In this document: positions 16,723 through 24,002 of the stretch, piece by piece
Layout: the number at the start of each line of letters is the position of its first letter
Position numbering within the stretch: the first letter of the stretch is position 1
Assembly: GCF_018613695.1 (NCBI RefSeq)
Contig: NZ_JAGGPR010000018.1
Coordinates: forward strand, 1 to 64,000
Direction: 5' to 3'
DNA length: 64,000 nucleotides
Origin: Arthrobacter sp. ISL-95
GTDB lineage: Bacteria > Actinomycetota > Actinomycetes > Actinomycetales > Micrococcaceae
Made by a program: the position numbers and the translations under genes
Notes under the pieces: model-generated
Database searches by the model: none
What the model saw: the letters and a program-made list of their open reading frames with translations, nothing else
What the model was told of the DNA's origin: nothing

Positions 16723-17341
16723 TGACGAGCCCGGTTTGGTGATCGACGCCGGCTTGGTCGACTTTGCGGTGGAAGCGCATGCCGGCCTTGCCTCCCACAA
16801 TGGCACCGATGAGGGGGACGAGCAGGGCGATGATGAGGCCAATGATGCCGCTGGCGGTCATGAGGCTTCCGTCGACGGGAATCTGCGGGGCGCCGTTGAG
16901 ATTGCCGAGGATGTTGAATTGGCTTCCGGCCACCGCAGCGAGAACAGCCACGATGATGGCGATGATGATGCCCCATAGCCACACGGCGAGCCCTTGTTTC
17001 ACGCCGTCGAACCGGGCCATGCGGCCAGCGACGTATCCTCCGCAGTAGTAGGCCACGAACAAGACGACCGCAAGGACGATTCCGCTCACTATGCCCAACG
17101 TTTCGGCGTTCTGCTGGGCCTGGTTTGCCGCTTGTTCGGCGCCGGATGGGTTCGCCGCTCCTACGCCTACGCCGATGGCTGTGGCCAGACCGCTGAGGAG
17201 GACAGTCATGCCGATGGCCGTTAACCAGCCAAAGAAGGCTGAACCCCACTTGATGCCGCCAAAGCGTTCCTTTTCCGCTCTGACAACGTCGTCCCTGCGG
17301 CCTTGAGGGGTGCTCGATCCCGCGCCGTTTTCATCTGCCAT
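16718..17341 (-). CDS. Hypothetical membrane protein, TIGR04086/YrzE-like
   Basis: 207 residues. After a charged N-terminus come four to five hydrophobic segments, with FGGIKWGSAFFGWLTA, YYCGGYVAGRMARFDGVKQG and a C-terminal PLIGAIVGGKAGMRFH. Proteins of this pattern are common in soil actinobacteria and often lie with stress genes; no biochemical role is known. An AT-rich TAGTAAGTATCC motif lies 68-82 bases upstream of the start. It converges on the VOC remnant and overlaps its end by a few bases. Confidence 0.7.
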   Translation of the reverse strand: MADENGAGSSTPQGRRDDVVRAEKERFGGIKWGSAFFGWLTAIGMTVLLSGLATAIGVGVGAANPSGAEQAANQAQQNAETLGIVSGIVLAVVLFVAYYCGGYVAGRMARFDGVKQGLAVWLWGIIIAIIVAVLAAVAGSQFNILGNLNGAPQIPVDGSLMTASGIIGLIIALLVPLIGAIVGGKAGMRFHRKVDQAGVDHQTGLVS

Positions 17342-17408
17342 GTCAGCTCCTATGCCGGGTGCCTGAACTGTGGTTAATCAAGCAAAGCACCACTTTCAGC
17401 AGGAAAGC

Positions 17409-17423
17409 AAGGATACTTACTAA
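17409..17423 (-). promoter_or_regulatory. AT-rich motif upstream of membrane-protein gene
   Basis: On the minus strand the sequence reads TTAGTAAGTATCCTT, 68-82 bases before the ATG at 17341. It matches TAGTAAGTA at 3926 and AAGTATCCTGAT at 34804. Function unknown. Confidence 0.35.
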
Positions 17424-17482
17424 ATTGCTGCATCAAAGCGATCGCCGATGGCCGGGCGGACACGTGGGCATGAGCAGATGGC

Positions 17483-18367
17483 TCAGGAGTCGATGACTGC
17501 CAAACTGTGCGGGACTTCCTCCATGCCGCCCGAACGTTGGAGAAGCTGAAGAGCCGTCGCCGCTGGAGATCCCGGGTCAGCTGCGTACAGGAGCACCCGG
17601 TGTCCGGATTCGTCCGGGGGCGTAAGGACCTCGAAGTCCAACTCCAGATATCCGATTTCAGGGTGGTGCAGGTATTTCATACCGGACATGCAGTTCTCCA
17701 CCGGGTGTTTGGCCCAGAGCTTCGCGAATTCCTGACTCTTCAACGTGAGCTCACCCACCAAGGATGCCAGCTCCTGGTCGTCGGCGGATTTTCCCGCCAC
17801 CAGGCGCAGTGAAGCGACCGCGCGGCTCGCCTCCTCCGGCCACCGCGCGTACAGCTCCCGTGTGTGATCGTCGAGGAAGAGGAGTCGGGTCATGTTGGGA
17901 CGAGTGGCAGGTGCCTCCGGCGCTGCGAAGTCCACGTGACCGGCAACGAGCCGGTGCCCCAAGGCATTCCACGCCAAAACTTCGCTTCGACGACCCAACA
18001 CAACCGCCGGCGTTCCTGGCATGGACTGGATCAGCTTCATTGTCCCGGGCCGAACCTTGTCCGGTTTGGTCGGCAAGCGCCGCTTCGTCTTCCCGGGACG
18101 CGCCAGATTGAAGAGGTGCGAGCGTTCGTCCTTGCTGAGATTCAAGGCGCGGGCGATGGCGTCGATAACGGCTTCTGAGGCGTTCGTGCTCAGGCCCTGC
18201 TCCAACCGGGTGTAATAGGTGGTGCTGACCCCTGCCAGCATGGCAAGCTCCTCCCGGCGCAGACCAGGGACGCGCCGGATGCCGTAATTCAGAACACCAA
18301 CGTCCTCAGGCTGCAAGGCTGCCCTGCGGACGCGGAGGAACTCCCCAAGTTCACTGTGTGTACTCAT
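17483..18367 (-). CDS. XRE-type regulator with MmyB-like ligand domain
   Basis: 294 residues. The helix-turn-helix at about 10-80 includes GLRREELAMLAGVSTTYYTRLEQG, the hallmark of this actinobacterial family. The C-terminal MLTR/MmyB-like domain (about 105-285) has ARWPEEASRAVASLR and GYLELDFEVL. The gene is divergent from the drug-efflux MFS gene with about 100 bases between starts and a 13-bp palindrome in the gap, a standard regulator/target arrangement. Ligand unknown. Confidence 0.87.
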   Translation of the reverse strand: MSTHSELGEFLRVRRAALQPEDVGVLNYGIRRVPGLRREELAMLAGVSTTYYTRLEQGLSTNASEAVIDAIARALNLSKDERSHLFNLARPGKTKRRLPTKPDKVRPGTMKLIQSMPGTPAVVLGRRSEVLAWNALGHRLVAGHVDFAAPEAPATRPNMTRLLFLDDHTRELYARWPEEASRAVASLRLVAGKSADDQELASLVGELTLKSQEFAKLWAKHPVENCMSGMKYLHHPEIGYLELDFEVLTPPDESGHRVLLYAADPGSPAATALQLLQRSGGMEEVPHSLAVIDS

Positions 18368-18403
18368 TCACCCATTGTTCAGCCATCGGCCGGGGTTGTC
18401 CTG

Positions 18404-18416
18404 TCACTGCCAGTGA
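18404..18416. promoter_or_regulatory. 13-bp perfect palindrome in a divergent promoter
   Basis: TCACTG-C-CAGTGA lies between the XRE gene (start 18367) and the MFS gene (start about 18468). Candidate operator for the XRE protein. Confidence 0.5.
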
Positions 18417-18467
18417 TACCCACAGCGGGGTGTGGTTACCGTCTACGGAAATGGCCACGCTGGAGGC

Positions 18468-19961
18468 ATGCCAACAACCGATAGAGCCAGCCATTCCGAC
18501 GCCGGACCAACACTCAGCAGGACAACGCCGGACATGACTCCGCCGGACATGACCCCGCGGAACATGACCGCGCAGGCCATGACCACCAGGCAACGTCTGG
18601 CACTCATCGTCCTCCTGGCAGCGAGCTTCACGCTGGCTGTCGATTTCTCCATCCTCAACGTCGCGCTGCCTGCCATCGGCACAGACGTTGGCTTCTCTCT
18701 GGAAAACCTCCAATGGGTGGCAACGGCTTTCGCCCTGTGCGCGGCCGGCTTCACTTTGCTGTTCGGTCGCGTGGCAGACCTGGCGGGTCGGCGGAAGATG
18801 TTTCTGATCGGCATGGCACTGCTCGGGGCGGCGTCACTGGCGGGCGGGCTGGCCACTGAACCGGCGTTGCTGCTGCTGGCACGGGTGGGCCAAGGCATGG
18901 CCACGGCCATGGTGGTGCCGGCGGCTCTGTCTTTGTTGCTGGTTTCGTTTCCGGAAGGCCCGCGTCGGGATAAAGCACTTGGACTCAACGGTTCCCTGAT
19001 GGCTGCCGGATTCACCACCGGAGCCATTCTGGGTGGGCTGCTGACCGACCTTCTGAGCTGGCGGTGGGCGTTCTTCATCAATGTTCCCATTGCGGTGGCG
19101 GTTCTCGTCATCGCACCCGTTGTCCTCGCCGAAAGCAGACCAGCGTCCAAGCTGCGGCTTGACGTGCCGGGGGCCCTCACCGTGACCGCAGGGCTGCTCG
19201 CCTTGGTGTTCGGACTCACCCGCGCCGCCGAACACTCATGGAGCCACCCTCTAACACTCGGTGCGCTTGCGGCCGCAGTCGTCCTCTTCGCGGTCTTTGC
19301 CCGGGTTGAGAGCCGCGCACCGCACCCGCTGGTGCCCCTTGGCATCCTCAAGCGTTCCAACGTGGCGTGGGGCAACGTAGCCGGGGCCCTGGCGTTTGCT
19401 ACCGAGACCTCGCTGGTGTTCCTGCTGACCCTGTACCTGCAGCAGGTTCTTGGCTATACGCCGCTCGGCGCGGGTCTTTCCTTCGCGGTCCTGGGCCTGG
19501 GCACGGTCCTCGGAGGCATGCTGGGACCTAAAGTCATCTCGAGGATGGGCAGCAAGAAGGCGATCGTGTACGGGTTCGTGGTCCAGGCAGCCGCAACCGG
19601 GGTGCTGATAGTGCTCAGCTCAAATCCGGCCTCGATCGGTCTCCTCCTGGTGGCGACTTTCATTGGGGGAGTCGCCAACCTGGTGGTCATTGTGGGTTTC
19701 ATGGTCACCGCCACTTCAGGGCTCCCCGACGCTGATCAAGGAATGGCCACCGGGCTGGCAACCATGAGCCAACAGATCGGCATCACCATGGGCATCCCGG
19801 TGATGAGCGCGGTATTCGCGGCTCAGCTGCTTGCCGTCGGGGTGAGCGACGCGCCCGCGGTGATGAGCGGCGTGACCGTAGCCATCGCGGTGAATGCGGC
19901 GCTATGCCTCGGGGCTGCTGCGGTTGTGGCCGTCTTCCTTAAGAAGCCGAGCGTGGTCTGA
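18468..19961 (+). CDS. MFS drug exporter, DHA2 (14-TM, EmrB/QacA-like)
   Basis: About 497 residues and fourteen hydrophobic segments. Family marks are TLAVDFSILNVALPAIG in helix 1, the 2-3 loop GRVADLAGRRK, and motif C-like GAILGGLLTDLLSWRWAFFINVP in helices 5-6. The N-terminal leader has short Met/Thr/Pro repeats (MTPPDM, MTPRNM). The start is uncertain: ATG 18468 has GGAGG too close, GTG 18432 and later ATGs are alternatives. It is probably a proton-driven efflux pump controlled by the divergent XRE protein. The substrate cannot be read from sequence. Confidence 0.85.
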   Translation: MPTTDRASHSDAGPTLSRTTPDMTPPDMTPRNMTAQAMTTRQRLALIVLLAASFTLAVDFSILNVALPAIGTDVGFSLENLQWVATAFALCAAGFTLLFGRVADLAGRRKMFLIGMALLGAASLAGGLATEPALLLLARVGQGMATAMVVPAALSLLLVSFPEGPRRDKALGLNGSLMAAGFTTGAILGGLLTDLLSWRWAFFINVPIAVAVLVIAPVVLAESRPASKLRLDVPGALTVTAGLLALVFGLTRAAEHSWSHPLTLGALAAAVVLFAVFARVESRAPHPLVPLGILKRSNVAWGNVAGALAFATETSLVFLLTLYLQQVLGYTPLGAGLSFAVLGLGTVLGGMLGPKVISRMGSKKAIVYGFVVQAAATGVLIVLSSNPASIGLLLVATFIGGVANLVVIVGFMVTATSGLPDADQGMATGLATMSQQIGITMGIPVMSAVFAAQLLAVGVSDAPAVMSGVTVAIAVNAALCLGAAAVVAVFLKKPSVV

Positions 19962-19978
19962 CACCGCGGAAAGGCGAG

Positions 19979-20014
19979 AAGCGCACGACGGCGGAAGGTC
20001 GCCGTCGTGCGCTT
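19979..20014. repeat. Palindromic element family A, copy 1
   Basis: A 15-bp perfect stem built on AAGCGCACGACGGCG with a GAAGGT loop, between the convergent MFS and amidotransferase genes. Five relatives occur at 22454, 35119, 36774, 43566 and 50870. It probably acts as a terminator. Confidence 0.85.
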
Positions 20015-20064
20015 GTCCTGTTGGGTGCGGCGCTTGTCCTGTCAGGTGGGGACCGACTTAGCGG

Positions 20065-20925
20065 TTACGGCTGCTGCGACGCCGCCGCGGTGGGTTCGAG
20101 GTCGGCGAGGGTGAGCAGATGGCTGGGAGCGTTCGGGAAGTGCACAGCGGAGGACACGGCGAGGTCGGGGCCAACGTGAATCAGCTCCCCGGAGGCCATG
20201 GCACGCCAGCCAGGGCGGGGATCCATGGGTTCAGTGGCGAATAGAACGTGCGGGGAGCGGGAAAGCTCGGTGCTCTTTGAACGGATTCGCGGACTCCGAG
20301 CGTCCAGCGGGGCGGATGCGCTGGCCGGGTGCCTTTCCAGCACGTACAAATCGTGGGTCGCCGGGTACCTCAGTGCCCACATGTCCGTCGCGGTGGACAA
20401 AATGAAGTTGAGGCTGAACACGGGTAGTTCAGAGGCCACCCAGTTGATCGCCTCCACTATGCCGGCTCCCACGTCTCCTCCGGCCCGACGCGTCTCCACA
20501 GTGATGAGTGCGAAGAGTCGCTCGCTGTCAGACTGTCCCAGCACCAGGTCCATCACGCCGAGCTCGATGAGGCGCTGATCCAGGCGTTCCAGGCCGTGAA
20601 GGACGCCGTTGTGCGCAAACAGCCGCCCGTCCTGCTCGAAAGGGTGCGTGTTGACCCAGGTGAGCGCGCCCGTGCTGGCGTACCGCACATGGGCCAGGAA
20701 CGTGGTGCTTAACAGGTCCCGCGCTTCGCGGGCGAAGGCGTGATCCTCCCACGCGGCCAAAGGTTGTTTGGCGACGTGAGCCTTGCCAGCCGTATCAAAC
20801 GTTCCTATGCCGGCGCCGTCGGGCTCCCGCCGGCTCTGAACCGAGAGACTGTCCGGGGCGTTCAACAACCAGAACGTCGCGCGCACCGGCCGGGGACCGG
20901 CGTGGAGCCCGAAGAGACGGCACAT
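20065..20925 (-). CDS. Class II glutamine amidotransferase (YafJ/EgtC-like)
   Basis: 286 residues. MCRLFGLHAG puts the nucleophile cysteine at position 2 after Met removal, as in Ntn-type amidotransferases. THPFEQDGRLFAHNGVLHG (about 93-111) and GQSDSERLFALI (about 130) are the standard substrate-site motifs. The ATG at 20925 is required by the catalytic Cys and has GGAAGGGAAG upstream. Such proteins hydrolyse gamma-glutamyl amides; partner or substrate is unknown. It follows gadB by 21 bases on the same strand, so both may act on glutamate or gamma-glutamyl compounds. Confidence 0.88.
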   Translation of the reverse strand: MCRLFGLHAGPRPVRATFWLLNAPDSLSVQSRREPDGAGIGTFDTAGKAHVAKQPLAAWEDHAFAREARDLLSTTFLAHVRYASTGALTWVNTHPFEQDGRLFAHNGVLHGLERLDQRLIELGVMDLVLGQSDSERLFALITVETRRAGGDVGAGIVEAINWVASELPVFSLNFILSTATDMWALRYPATHDLYVLERHPASASAPLDARSPRIRSKSTELSRSPHVLFATEPMDPRPGWRAMASGELIHVGPDLAVSSAVHFPNAPSHLLTLADLEPTAAASQQP

Positions 20926-20946
20926 AGGGAACTTCCCTTCCAAGAG

Positions 20947-22347
20947 CTAGTGATGAAAACCTTCCGACTGCTTGTTCGTGGGCATCGGTGCCGTGAGGCT
21001 GTCGAGGTAGTCGACTTCCTTCTTCAGGTCAACCAGGAAACTGGAGGCGAGGTCGCGGGTGAAACCGTTCCGGACCACGATCCTCTGCACTGTGACCTCA
21101 CTCAACCCGTCAGGCAGCGGGTACGCCGGAACCAACCAACCGTTCATTCTGAGCCGCTCCGAGAGATGGTGCAGGTTCCAGTGCTCCGTGTGGCCGTCGC
21201 TGAGCTGCCACGCAAACACCGGAATGTCCGACCCATCGCTCCAGAGGGTGAACGCGTCCATTTCCCCGATCTCGCTGGAGAGGTAAAGGGCCACATCCCG
21301 CGATGTCGCTTGGACGGACCTGTAGCCGGCAAAGCCAAGGCGGAGAAAAAGGTAGTACTGCAGCAACACCTGGGCGCCGGGCCGGGAGAAGTTCAAGGCA
21401 AACGTGGGCATGTCCCCGCCGAGGTAGCTGACATGGAAGATCAGGTCCTCAGGCAGGGCTGCCGCATCCCGCCACACCACCCATCCGAGACCGGGATACA
21501 CCAGCCCGTACTTATGGCCCGAGGTGTTGATCGAAGCCACCCGGGGGAGCCGGAAGTCCCATACCGTTTCCGGTTGCAGGAACGGTGCCACCATAGCTCC
21601 GGACGCCCCGTCTACATGGATGGGTATGTCCAGTCCGCGGCGTGCCTGGATCTCATCCAAGGCTTCCGAGATGAGTTCCACGGGTTCGTACTTACCGGTG
21701 TAAGTGACGCCCAGGATAGCGACCACGCCGATCGTGTTCTCGTCCACGTACTGGTCCAGGTCATGGCCATCCAGTGTGGGGTGCTCGGCGGAGACCGGGA
21801 CATAACGGGGCTCCACGTCCCAGTAATTGCAGAACTTCTCCCAGCACACCTGGACCGCGGAGCTGAGGATCAGGTTGGGTTTGTCCGTGGACTTGCCGGC
21901 GGCGCGCCGGGCGTGTTGCCAGCGCCGTTTCAACGCCAGCCCGCCCAGCATGCAGGCCTCGGAGGAGCCGATGGTTGAGGTGCCGATGCTCTTCGCGGGA
22001 TCCGGCGCATTCCACAGGTCCGCAAGCATCCGCCAGCACCTGGTTTCAATGAGCGCCGTTTGAGGGTATTCGTCCTTGTCGATCATGTTCTTGTCGAACG
22101 TTTCGGCATAGAGCCTTGATGCTTCAGGCTCCATCCACGTCCCCACGAACGTGGCCAGGTTCAGCCGCGCATTGCCGTCAAGCATCGCTTCGTCGTGGAC
22201 AACCTGGTAGGCCGTTCCCGGCAGGGATTCACCGTCCGGCAGGGTGAAACGCGGAAAAATGGTGGATTCGCCAGGCCTGCTGAACAAAGGATTAAGTTCG
22301 ACGGCGGTGTCCGGTTCATGCTGTGACGCTCGGTGGGATCTGCTCAT
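20947..22347 (-). CDS. gadB: Glutamate decarboxylase
   Basis: 466 residues. This PLP enzyme converts glutamate to GABA and CO2, consuming a proton. Visible features are GSSEACMLGGLALKRRW (about 130), GVTYTGKYEP, IHVDGASGAMVAPF and the PLP-lysine motif INTSGHKYGLVYPG (K at about 277). The ATG at 22347 is chosen because AAGGAG lies upstream; a 28-residue longer frame has none. It probably forms an operon with the following amidotransferase gene. No glutamate/GABA antiporter is adjacent, so the Gad acid-resistance pair is incomplete here. Confidence 0.95.
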   Translation of the reverse strand: MSRSHRASQHEPDTAVELNPLFSRPGESTIFPRFTLPDGESLPGTAYQVVHDEAMLDGNARLNLATFVGTWMEPEASRLYAETFDKNMIDKDEYPQTALIETRCWRMLADLWNAPDPAKSIGTSTIGSSEACMLGGLALKRRWQHARRAAGKSTDKPNLILSSAVQVCWEKFCNYWDVEPRYVPVSAEHPTLDGHDLDQYVDENTIGVVAILGVTYTGKYEPVELISEALDEIQARRGLDIPIHVDGASGAMVAPFLQPETVWDFRLPRVASINTSGHKYGLVYPGLGWVVWRDAAALPEDLIFHVSYLGGDMPTFALNFSRPGAQVLLQYYLFLRLGFAGYRSVQATSRDVALYLSSEIGEMDAFTLWSDGSDIPVFAWQLSDGHTEHWNLHHLSERLRMNGWLVPAYPLPDGLSEVTVQRIVVRNGFTRDLASSFLVDLKKEVDYLDSLTAPMPTNKQSEGFHH

Positions 22348-22453
22348 ACGGCAACTCCTTGGGATCGTTCGCTCGCGGCGGGTCGCAACCTGTCTCCGGC
22401 TCACGCTACCGGTGACGGGCCGCTCACCCAAGCTCCCGGGTAGCCGGCTGTAA

Positions 22454-22485
22454 GCGCACGACGGCGGTAGCTCGCCGTCGTGCGC
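22454..22485. repeat. Palindromic element family A, copy 2
   Basis: Perfect 13-bp arms GCGCACGACGGCG (22454-22466) and complement (22473-22485) around GTAGCT. It lies upstream of gadB but directly downstream of the small minus-strand reading frame at 22546-22689, consistent with the 3'-end placement of the other copies. Confidence 0.85.
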
Positions 22486-22545
22486 AATCTACCTTGGCGT
22501 GCCGCAGAACTCAGCGGCCGCTGTTAAGCCGCTGTAAAGCGCCGG

Positions 22546-22689
22546 TTAGTCCAGAACCCCGACGCTGAATCTGCATTCGTCGCAGTTCAACGCCGTGGTG
22601 TCGAGATAGACGTCCAACTCGGGGTCCACGGATGGGGCCGCGATGCCGCCGGTTCTCACATTGGGGCTTGCCAAGCAAACACTAAGCAT
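22546..22689 (-). CDS. Possible small protein with CxxC motif
   Basis: 47 codons from an ATG that lies inside the palindrome TAAGCATGCTTA. The product ends ELDVYLDTTALNCDECRFSVGVLD and holds a CDEC pair. No family recognised. Support is positional: a family A palindrome, which elsewhere follows gene ends, lies just after its stop. No strong ribosome-binding site is seen and a GTG nine codons later is an alternative. It may be noise. Confidence 0.35.
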   Translation of the reverse strand: MLSVCLASPNVRTGGIAAPSVDPELDVYLDTTALNCDECRFSVGVLD

Positions 22690-22818
22690 GCTTATTGTAT
22701 TGGTGTTCCTTAAAGCTGACGGGTTGAATTCATTCCCCGTCCGGCGTCCGGAAACCATGCCTGGTGATGCAGCCCGCTTGGCAACCCACATAAGAGAACC
22801 GCATTCCAAGGAGACATC

Positions 22819-23310
22819 ATGCTCGCGAGGGAAAACATTGACCGTTTGATGGGCCTCAACGGAAACGTCCGCACCACTGAAGGTGACAAGGTCGGCTCCA
22901 TCGGTACGTTCTACACCGACGATGACACAGGCGAACCCACGTGGGTGACCGTCAAAACCGGTCTTTTCGGCAGTTCGGAATCGTTCATTCCGCTCCAGGA
23001 AGCAACGGTGGAAGGCGACGACGTCGTAGTGCCCTTCAGCAAGGACCACATCAAGGACGCTCCCCGCGTGGCCGAGGACGGTCACTTGGATCCGGGTGAG
23101 GAGAGCCGCCTTTACAACCACTACGGGCTCGAAGGGGAACGCGGCTTCAGCGGACACGATGACTACGCCGGCACCACTACTGGCACTGTCGGAACCGCCG
23201 GCACTGTCGGAACCGCCGGCACTAGGGACGCAGTGGACACAGACGCCAACTACACCCGCGATGCGACACCAGCCGCGATGCCGACACCAGCCGCGGCGAT
23301 GACGCCATGA
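22819..23310 (+). CDS. PRC-barrel domain protein (N-terminal part of a split PRC/DUF2382 gene)
   Basis: 163 residues. The PRC-barrel (about 10-90) reads GLNGNVRTTEGDKVGSIGTFY, TWVTVKTGLFG and ESFIPLQEATV. A linker with TGTVGTAG repeats follows. In relatives this barrel is fused to a DUF2382 domain through a DDAMTRSEERL junction. Here the frame ends at TGA in ATGA (23307-23310), and the DUF2382 part continues in another frame; adding one base near GCGGCGATGACGCC would restore DDAMTRSEE. Either a frameshifted single gene or two coupled genes. General-stress association is known for the family; the function is not. Confidence 0.82.
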   Translation: MLARENIDRLMGLNGNVRTTEGDKVGSIGTFYTDDDTGEPTWVTVKTGLFGSSESFIPLQEATVEGDDVVVPFSKDHIKDAPRVAEDGHLDPGEESRLYNHYGLEGERGFSGHDDYAGTTTGTVGTAGTVGTAGTRDAVDTDANYTRDATPAAMPTPAAAMTP

Positions 23311-23678
23311 CGCGCTCGGAGGAGCGGCTGAACGTAGGCACGGAGAAGCAGGCCACGGGGCGGGCCCGCTTGCGCAAGTACATCACCACCGAAAACGTGA
23401 CCACCACCGTCCCGGTGCAGCGTGAGGAAGTCCGCTTGGAGCGGGAACCCATTACGGACGCCAACGCGGGTGACGCCATGTCCGGTGCGGATCTGACGGA
23501 AAGCGAACATGAGGTCACCCTCCACGAAGAGCGGCCAGTGGTGGAGAAGGAAACCGTTCCGGTGGAGCGCGTACGCCTCGAAAAGGACACGGTCACTGAT
23601 GACGTCCAGGTTGACGAAGAAGTCCGTAAGGAGCGGATCGAAACCGAGGGAACCGACGTAGACCAGAACAGGCGCTAA
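23307..23678 (+). CDS. DUF2382 domain protein (C-terminal part of a split PRC/DUF2382 gene)
   Basis: 123 residues beginning MTRSEERLNVGTEKQATGRARL, with the DUF2382 core RKYITTENVTTTVPVQREEV at about 23-42, and repeated VERV/EREP segments with many Glu and Arg. It overlaps the PRC-barrel frame by the 4-base ATGA. Together the two products (286 residues) equal the usual length of the fused PRC-DUF2382 protein. Translation could occur by coupling at ATGA, so a functional split is possible. Confidence 0.82.
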   Translation: MTRSEERLNVGTEKQATGRARLRKYITTENVTTTVPVQREEVRLEREPITDANAGDAMSGADLTESEHEVTLHEERPVVEKETVPVERVRLEKDTVTDDVQVDEEVRKERIETEGTDVDQNRR

Positions 23679-23684
23679 ACGCAT

Positions 23685-23745
23685 GTTGTGAGGCCCGCTC
23701 TGCGCCCCTAGAACTCGTATGAGTGCGCAGAGCGGGCCTCGCAAC
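23685..23745. repeat. Palindromic intergenic element, family B copy 2
   Basis: GTTGTGAGGCCCGCTCTGCG (23685-23704) pairs with 23726-23745 at 19 of 20 positions around a 21-base centre. It shares arms with the copy at 168-228. It lies 6 bases after the DUF2382 stop and may also terminate transcription. Confidence 0.75.
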
Positions 23746-23792
23746 GGCAGTTTGAGCTATCGCTGATGAACTGGTGATGGGACCATTGACTC

Positions 23793-24002
23793 ATGGGCGA
23801 ACAAGAGAACGTGCAGCCCGCCGAGGGTGCAGCTGCAGGCAGCGCAATGTCAGAAGAACGGGGAGATCCCACCACGCAGCAGATGCGGACCGTCGGCCAG
23901 CGCCGGCGTGAAGCCGAACGAAAGCTGGACCTTCATTTGCAGGAAGCGAGCCACAAAGGCGAAGCGACTGCTACCGAAGGCGAGGATCATTCCGAAGTGT
24001 AG
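23793..24002 (+). CDS. Small hydrophilic hypothetical protein
   Basis: 69 residues, Glu/Gln/Arg rich, no hydrophobic segment. The core TVGQRRREAERKLDLHLQEA is probably a single amphipathic helix. No family recognised. The 3' end overlaps the end of the convergent GH15 gene by 32 bases. The start has only a weak GATGGGA upstream. Confidence 0.5.
   Translation: MGEQENVQPAEGAAAGSAMSEERGDPTTQQMRTVGQRRREAERKLDLHLQEASHKGEATATEGEDHSEV

Noticed and set aside
22546..23157. A 203-codon minus-strand gene over the PRC-barrel gene
   Set aside because: Most of it is a shadow of the PRC gene; only the last 47 codons lie in free sequence and were kept at low confidence.
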